Origin: Bacteroidota bacterium
GTDB taxonomy: Bacteria > Bacteroidota > Ignavibacteria > Kapaibacteriales > Kapaibacteriaceae
NCBI GenBank assembly: GCA_003488525.1
Contig: DNLG01000148.1
Coordinates: 1 to 10,883, forward strand
Direction of reading: 5' to 3'
Length of the DNA: 10,883 nt
Below the pieces are notes generated by a model that had not been told where the DNA came from, made no database searches, and saw nothing but the letters and a program-made list of their open reading frames with translations. The translations under genes were made by a program, and so were the position numbers. Position 1 is the first letter of the stretch. Each line of letters begins with the position of its first letter. This document shows positions 7,343-10,883 of the stretch, one piece after another.

Positions 7343-7985
7343 ATCACAGTCGGCCAAATCACAACGGCTCGGCATCATCCTGGATAGACTCGCTGTGGCC
7401 TATCCGGACGCGCGTGTAGGTCTTGATTTTACCTCACCCCTGGAGCTGTTGATCGCCACGATCCTTTCGGCGCAATGCACCGACGAGCGCGTGAATATCG
7501 TTACCAAGTCTCTGTTTGCCCGATACCGGCAGCCGGTGGATTATGCCACGGCACCCATCGAGGAACTTGAAGAATCCGTCCGCTCGACGGGGTTTTACAA
7601 GAACAAGGCGAAAAACATTCAGCAGTGCTGCCGTCAGCTGATCGATCAGTTCGGCGGCGAGGTTCCGCAGACACTCGAAGAACTGGTCACTCTGGCCGGT
7701 GTTGGCCGCAAGACCGCCAACTGCGTGCTCAGCAATTGCTTTGATATTCCCGGTCTTACTGTCGACACTCACGTTACCCGCATCAGCAACCTGCTCGGCT
7801 TGGTCTCGACACAGGATGCCGTAAAGATCGAGTTCGCCCTCATGAAGATCCTTACGTCGGATCGATGGAATGAGTTCGATCGGCTTGTTATCACGCACGG
7901 CCGTCGCACCTGTATCGCGCGACGTCCACAGTGTTCTGGGTGCCCGATCAACGACCTCTGTCCATCGGCTCAGGAAAAGCCGTAG
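7329..7985 (+). CDS. nth: Endonuclease III (DNA glycosylase/AP lyase)
   Basis: A 218-residue base-excision repair enzyme that removes oxidised pyrimidines and cleaves the abasic site. Seen: ATILSAQCTDERVN (43-56), the helix-hairpin-helix LVTLAGVGRKTANCVL (119-134) carrying the Schiff-base Lys K128, the catalytic Asp in VDTHVTRISN (D146), and a C-terminal 4Fe-4S ligand set C195-x6-C202-x2-C205-x5-C211. Length and every key residue match the family, so it should be functional. The ATG at 7329 lies inside the last codons of the glycosyltransferase gene (14 bp overlap), with GAGGA 3 nt upstream, so translation is probably coupled. The first residues are basic (ARR), as is common in this family. 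Confidence 0.97.
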   Translation: MARRESQSAKSQRLGIILDRLAVAYPDARVGLDFTSPLELLIATILSAQCTDERVNIVTKSLFARYRQPVDYATAPIEELEESVRSTGFYKNKAKNIQQCCRQLIDQFGGEVPQTLEELVTLAGVGRKTANCVLSNCFDIPGLTVDTHVTRISNLLGLVSTQDAVKIEFALMKILTSDRWNEFDRLVITHGRRTCIARRPQCSGCPINDLCPSAQEKP

Positions 7986-8030
7986 GATGCTGTCACGAAA
8001 TCATTGCAAGATTGCTCATGGTGTTGGTAA

Positions 8031-8037
8031 AAGGGAG
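8031..8037 (+). promoter_or_regulatory. Shine-Dalgarno deciding the OmpA-family start
   Basis: AAGGGAG, 9 nt before GTG 8047. The same heptamer, followed by AT, precedes the downstream vWA gene at 10175-10181. This supports GTG 8047 over the frame-opening ATG at 7870, which lies inside nth, and over ATG 7987. Confidence 0.6.
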
Positions 8038-8046
8038 ATTCTACCA

Positions 8047-10080
8047 GTGAACCATCAATCGATATCCGTGACGTCCACCCGGATGCTCACCGGCAGGGGC
8101 TTTGTGCGCATGCTGCTCTGCATTGCTCTGGCGACAACCCTCTACGCTGAGGCGTTCGGACAGCCTATCCCGGGCTTCGGCGTGATCGGTGGTGCAACGA
8201 TCAACATGCCAGATGCTGGCTTTCGACAGCTTGGCTCATTCCCATCATGCTGTCCGGAATTCACCAGCGGCACGGGCACGGGTGGCCAGTTCGGCGGATG
8301 GTTGGAACGGCGCATTGCCGACCGCGTATCGATCGTTGGACGGTTAATGCTCTCATGGGATAATGTGTCGTTCACCGACGATGAATCTTCATTCGTGGCA
8401 GACCTGCGTGATACCCCTCGCGTAGTACCGGCACTGTTTCGACATCAGCTGCAGTCGTCGCATGCCGCGATCGCTATTGAACCTTTGGTCGCATTTACCC
8501 TCTTTGATCGCACGTCCCTGGTGTTTGGGCCGCGCGTAGCATTGGGCGTATCCTCGAGGTTCAGGCAGACCGAAACGCTTGTCGAGCCAGCCGACTTCGG
8601 TTCGTTCGTCGGCAGCGGACGTGTCTGGATCGACAACTCAGGCGATATTCCGTCGACACCCGCAGTAGCGGCCTGGCTCACCAGCGGACTCAGAACGACA
8701 TTCAATCTGCGCTCTGACGAATCGCTGACACTAACGCCGGAGCTGACGTATTCATATGCACTGAATGACGTTTCACAGGGGGCGGACTGGAAGCCCCATG
8801 CTCTGCGACTCTCGGTGAGCCTCGGTTGGCATGGTTCTAGCCTGCCGCCGGACACCCTCGTGCCAACGATCCAAGCGCCTGCAATTGCCGTTTCCGAACC
8901 AGTAAAGCCCCCTGCGCCCAAGATCAGGCTGAAGGTCTACGGCATCAATGATGACGGCACAGTTATCCCCGATCCTATCATCGAACGACGCGAAACCAAG
9001 GTGATCAACCTTCATCCGATGCTCGGACACGTCTACTTCGATGATAACTCCTCGGTGATTCCTGAAAGGTACCTTCGGGGCACTGATCGTGCCATTCGCG
9101 ACACGCTAACGCTGACGTCCATGGAGGCATTGCACGGTGAGCTGGCCATTATCGCCCTGCGTATGAAAGCGCGTCCTCAGGCTCGCTTGCGTGTCGGAGG
9201 AATGACGGCGAACACAGCGACCGATAAGGGCGCAGAGCTTGCCCGCAGCCGCGCCGAAGCCGTTGCTGCTAAACTCAGAGATCTGGGTATCGAATCTGAA
9301 CGTATCGAGGTGATCACAGGCGACCGGTTATTCACGGCCACCCGCATGTCCGATACTTCGGAGCGAGTGCTGGCCATCGAAGAGAACCGTCGCGTGGAGA
9401 TCTCATGCTCCGATGAAGTGGTGATGGGGCCGATCTCTCTTGGTTCGATCGACATTTCGGTGTTTCCGAAGCGCATTCGGGTTGCCGACTCGATCGTCTC
9501 TTCGAGTCCCTTAACCGTCAGCACCGACCTCCGACTCGACGATACGGTTGTGTCCATCCCACGAGCACGTGATGCTCAGGGGGCTTCTGGCGACGTCGAT
9601 CTGACATCGATCGTTACCGGGTCGGCATCGCGCAGCCTCAACGTCAAGGTCACAGCAACCGACTCAGCCGGCCAGACAGGCCAGGAAGTGCTATCCATAC
9701 CGATCCGCCGTCAGGATACTGCAATCAGCAAGACGACGCGCAGCGGCGAACTCCAGGTGGAACGCTATGGCCTGGTACTCTTCGACTTTAACACCGCCAA
9801 CATCGGTCCGCATCACATGCTGATCATTAACATTATCAAGTCGAGGATAACCCCAACGACAACCGTAGCCGTCTACGGGATGACCGACCGTGCCGGCTCG
9901 GACGACTACAACCGTCTGTTGTCACTGAGGCGTGCGCGCGAAGTTGCACGAATGCTGGGCGTAAAGGATGTTGCCGTTGAGGGTCTTGGCGAGGACTCCC
10001 CGCAGTTTCCTAACCAGCTTCCTGAGGGCCGAGCAGCCAATCGGACGGTGATCGTCGAACTCCGCTCAAAAGCCCCGTAG
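8047..10080 (+). CDS. OmpA family protein with two OmpA-like C-terminal domains
   Basis: From GTG 8047 the protein is 677 residues. A basic N-region and hydrophobic core (about 22-36) form a signal peptide, with likely cleavage near AFG|QP (38/39). Residues about 40-262 alternate polar and hydrophobic in short strands and look like an outer-membrane beta-barrel; they include vicinal cysteines C68-C69. A Pro-rich linker follows (267-293). A first OmpA-like domain spans about 327-455 (VYFDDNSSVIPERY to ENRRVEI). A beta-rich, Ig-like segment covers about 465-556. A second OmpA-like domain spans about 576-672 (LFDFNTANI, then GMTDRAGSDDYN and LSLRRAREV). In domain 2, D614 and R629 match the peptidoglycan-binding Asp/Arg pair of E. 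coli OmpA (D271/R286). It probably anchors the outer membrane to the cell wall. The open frame continues upstream into nth to 7870; ATGs at 7987, 8083 and 8110 are alternative starts. 61 bp separate this start from the nth stop. Confidence 0.85.
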   Translation: MNHQSISVTSTRMLTGRGFVRMLLCIALATTLYAEAFGQPIPGFGVIGGATINMPDAGFRQLGSFPSCCPEFTSGTGTGGQFGGWLERRIADRVSIVGRLMLSWDNVSFTDDESSFVADLRDTPRVVPALFRHQLQSSHAAIAIEPLVAFTLFDRTSLVFGPRVALGVSSRFRQTETLVEPADFGSFVGSGRVWIDNSGDIPSTPAVAAWLTSGLRTTFNLRSDESLTLTPELTYSYALNDVSQGADWKPHALRLSVSLGWHGSSLPPDTLVPTIQAPAIAVSEPVKPPAPKIRLKVYGINDDGTVIPDPIIERRETKVINLHPMLGHVYFDDNSSVIPERYLRGTDRAIRDTLTLTSMEALHGELAIIALRMKARPQARLRVGGMTANTATDKGAELARSRAEAVAAKLRDLGIESERIEVITGDRLFTATRMSDTSERVLAIEENRRVEISCSDEVVMGPISLGSIDISVFPKRIRVADSIVSSSPLTVSTDLRLDDTVVSIPRARDAQGASGDVDLTSIVTGSASRSLNVKVTATDSAGQTGQEVLSIPIRRQDTAISKTTRSGELQVERYGLVLFDFNTANIGPHHMLIINIIKSRITPTTTVAVYGMTDRAGSDDYNRLLSLRRAREVARMLGVKDVAVEGLGEDSPQFPNQLPEGRAANRTVIVELRSKAP

Positions 10081-10185
10081 ATGAAACGATTTGCGGTCGA
10101 GGTTGTCTATCTTGCGGGCTTTACATGTGGTGTCTGGGAAGGCACTTGGTTAGGGCTGTACTGGCCAAATAAACAAGGGAGATAG
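10081..10185 (+). CDS. Possible 34-residue small ORF in the ompA-vWA gap
   Basis: An ATG directly after the OmpA-family stop codon (TAG then ATG) opens a 34-residue frame that ends in a TAG inside the leader of the next gene. The predicted peptide starts MKRFAVEVVYLAG and is aromatic and mildly hydrophobic, with three Trp. There is no Shine-Dalgarno of its own, so expression would depend on re-initiation after the OmpA stop. It matches nothing I recognise. It may simply be chance open frame in a 108-bp spacer, and I rate that as more likely. Confidence 0.2.
   Translation: MKRFAVEVVYLAGFTCGVWEGTWLGLYWPNKQGR
10175..10181 (+). promoter_or_regulatory. Shine-Dalgarno of the vWA-domain gene
   Basis: AAGGGAG, 7 nt before ATG 10189. 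It is identical to the heptamer ahead of the OmpA-family start, and the match extends by AT. Confidence 0.65.
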
Positions 10186-10188
10186 CTG

Positions 10189-10883
10189 ATGATCCGACTG
10201 CTCGTTGCTACTATTGCAACCTACATCGTTCTTGTATCTGTAGTGGCTGCCCAGACAACGATGTTCGCTCCGGTGCGGACGAGCGTTGTGCCGGGCGATT
10301 CAGTTCGGTGCCGAGTTGCTGCACTGAACAACAACTTCACACCGCTCAGTGGCAATCTCGCGGCATTGACCGTGACGGACAATGGATCCCGACAAACGGT
10401 TGTGCAGACGGCTGATGCCGTCAGCGACGGTCGCAACCTGTCGTTGCTGGTTGCTGTTGACCTTTCATCGTCGATGGACGTTGCCCGTCCCTCGACCTCC
10501 AATCTTGCACCACTGGCCATCACAAAACAAGCCATAGGACGTGTAGCGGCACTCATGGTTCAGCCCTTTGATGAGCTTGGACTTATGGGGGTCGGTGCTC
10601 GATCCGAACTTTTCTACGCATTGTCAGCCGAAAAGTCGGCCTACGCCAATGCTACACAGGCGCTGCAGACTCGTGGGGGATACAATCTTCGTCGAGGCCT
10701 GTTCGACACGCCACAAGGGGCTCTGACACACCTTCAGAGTGCTCGCAATTCAAGGGCTCTTCTGCTTTTCACCGACGGAAATGCGCGATTCGACGCGCGA
10801 TCCGCGCTTTCAATAGCCCGCACCTTCGACATCAGAGTCTACGTCGTCGGCATTGGAACTGAGTTGTCGAGTGACATGCGTGC
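10189..10883 (+). CDS. Exported von Willebrand factor A domain protein (3' end missing)
   Basis: The frame is open from ATG 10189 to the window edge, giving 231 complete codons. The N-terminus is a signal peptide (MIRLLVATIA start, hydrophobic to about 20, likely cleavage in VVAAQ). A beta-rich stretch (about 24-84) with LAALTVTDNGSRQ precedes a vWA domain: strand SLLVAVDLSSSMD (85-97) has the DxSxS metal site (D91, S93, S95), and LLLFTDG (191-197) supplies the later TDG motif (D196). Where many vWA domains have GGTxL with a metal-coordinating Thr, this one reads GGYNL (Y165), so metal binding may be altered. It follows the OmpA-family gene by 108 bp on the same strand and is probably in the same transcription unit. 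vWA domains commonly mediate protein contacts; the partner and the missing C-terminus are unknown. Confidence 0.85.
   Translation, partial: MIRLLVATIATYIVLVSVVAAQTTMFAPVRTSVVPGDSVRCRVAALNNNFTPLSGNLAALTVTDNGSRQTVVQTADAVSDGRNLSLLVAVDLSSSMDVARPSTSNLAPLAITKQAIGRVAALMVQPFDELGLMGVGARSELFYALSAEKSAYANATQALQTRGGYNLRRGLFDTPQGALTHLQSARNSRALLLFTDGNARFDARSALSIARTFDIRVYVVGIGTELSSDMR

Noticed and set aside
8004..8030. TTGCAA and GTAAAA, 17 bp apart, as a promoter for the OmpA-family gene
   Set aside because: The -10 match is only about half of consensus and the spacer is short, so it is not distinguishable from chance.
7870..8046. N-terminal extension of the OmpA-family protein
   Set aside because: Most of it overlaps nth in another frame and would place the signal peptide about 80 residues in; GTG 8047 has a good Shine-Dalgarno.

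Overview
The window is a densely packed stretch of bacterial chromosome, with G+C in the mid-50s percent by a rough count of one line. It has nine confident or likely protein genes, almost no intergenic space, and no rRNA, tRNA, CRISPR or recognisable mobile element. The best guess for the source is an FCB-group bacterium (Bacteroidota, Chlorobiota, Ignavibacteriota or Kapabacteria relatives). The grounds are a DUF4175-like coiled-coil membrane protein next to a DUF4159 protein, a multi-domain OmpA family protein, and an RsmG with the HILHSL form of its N-terminal motif. This placement is inference from family knowledge, not a database match.

Layout. (1) A complete aldehyde dehydrogenase gene (29-1498, plus strand) converges with only 6 bp to spare on the end of a minus-strand operon. 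(2) That operon, read right to left, is rsmG (6659-5988), a DUF4159 secreted protein (6009-5329), a 1152-residue DUF4175-like membrane coiled-coil protein (5316-1858) and a four-helix DMT/EamA-like half-transporter (1861-1505). Its genes overlap or abut (22 bp overlap, 12 bp gap, 4 bp ATGA overlap), so they are probably co-transcribed and translationally coupled. (3) A 47-bp divergent spacer (6660-6706) separates the operon from a plus-strand run: a family 2 glycosyltransferase (6707-7342), endonuclease III (nth, 7329-7985, 14 bp overlap), an OmpA family protein with two OmpA-like domains (start chosen at GTG 8047), and a secreted von Willebrand A-domain protein that begins at 10189 and runs off the right edge.

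How they may work together. The most coherent theme is the cell envelope. DUF4159 and DUF4175 proteins often lie together near MoxR/DUF58/vWA genes in other genomes, and here they sit in one operon. On the other arm, an outer-membrane or periplasmic OmpA protein is followed by an exported vWA protein with an almost identical Shine-Dalgarno sequence. The housekeeping genes (rsmG, nth) share transcripts with these envelope genes. No defence island, toxin-antitoxin pair or biosynthetic cluster was recognised. The items most worth follow-up are the DUF4159/DUF4175 module, the very long Gln/Met-rich periplasmic coiled coil, and the OmpA-vWA pair.
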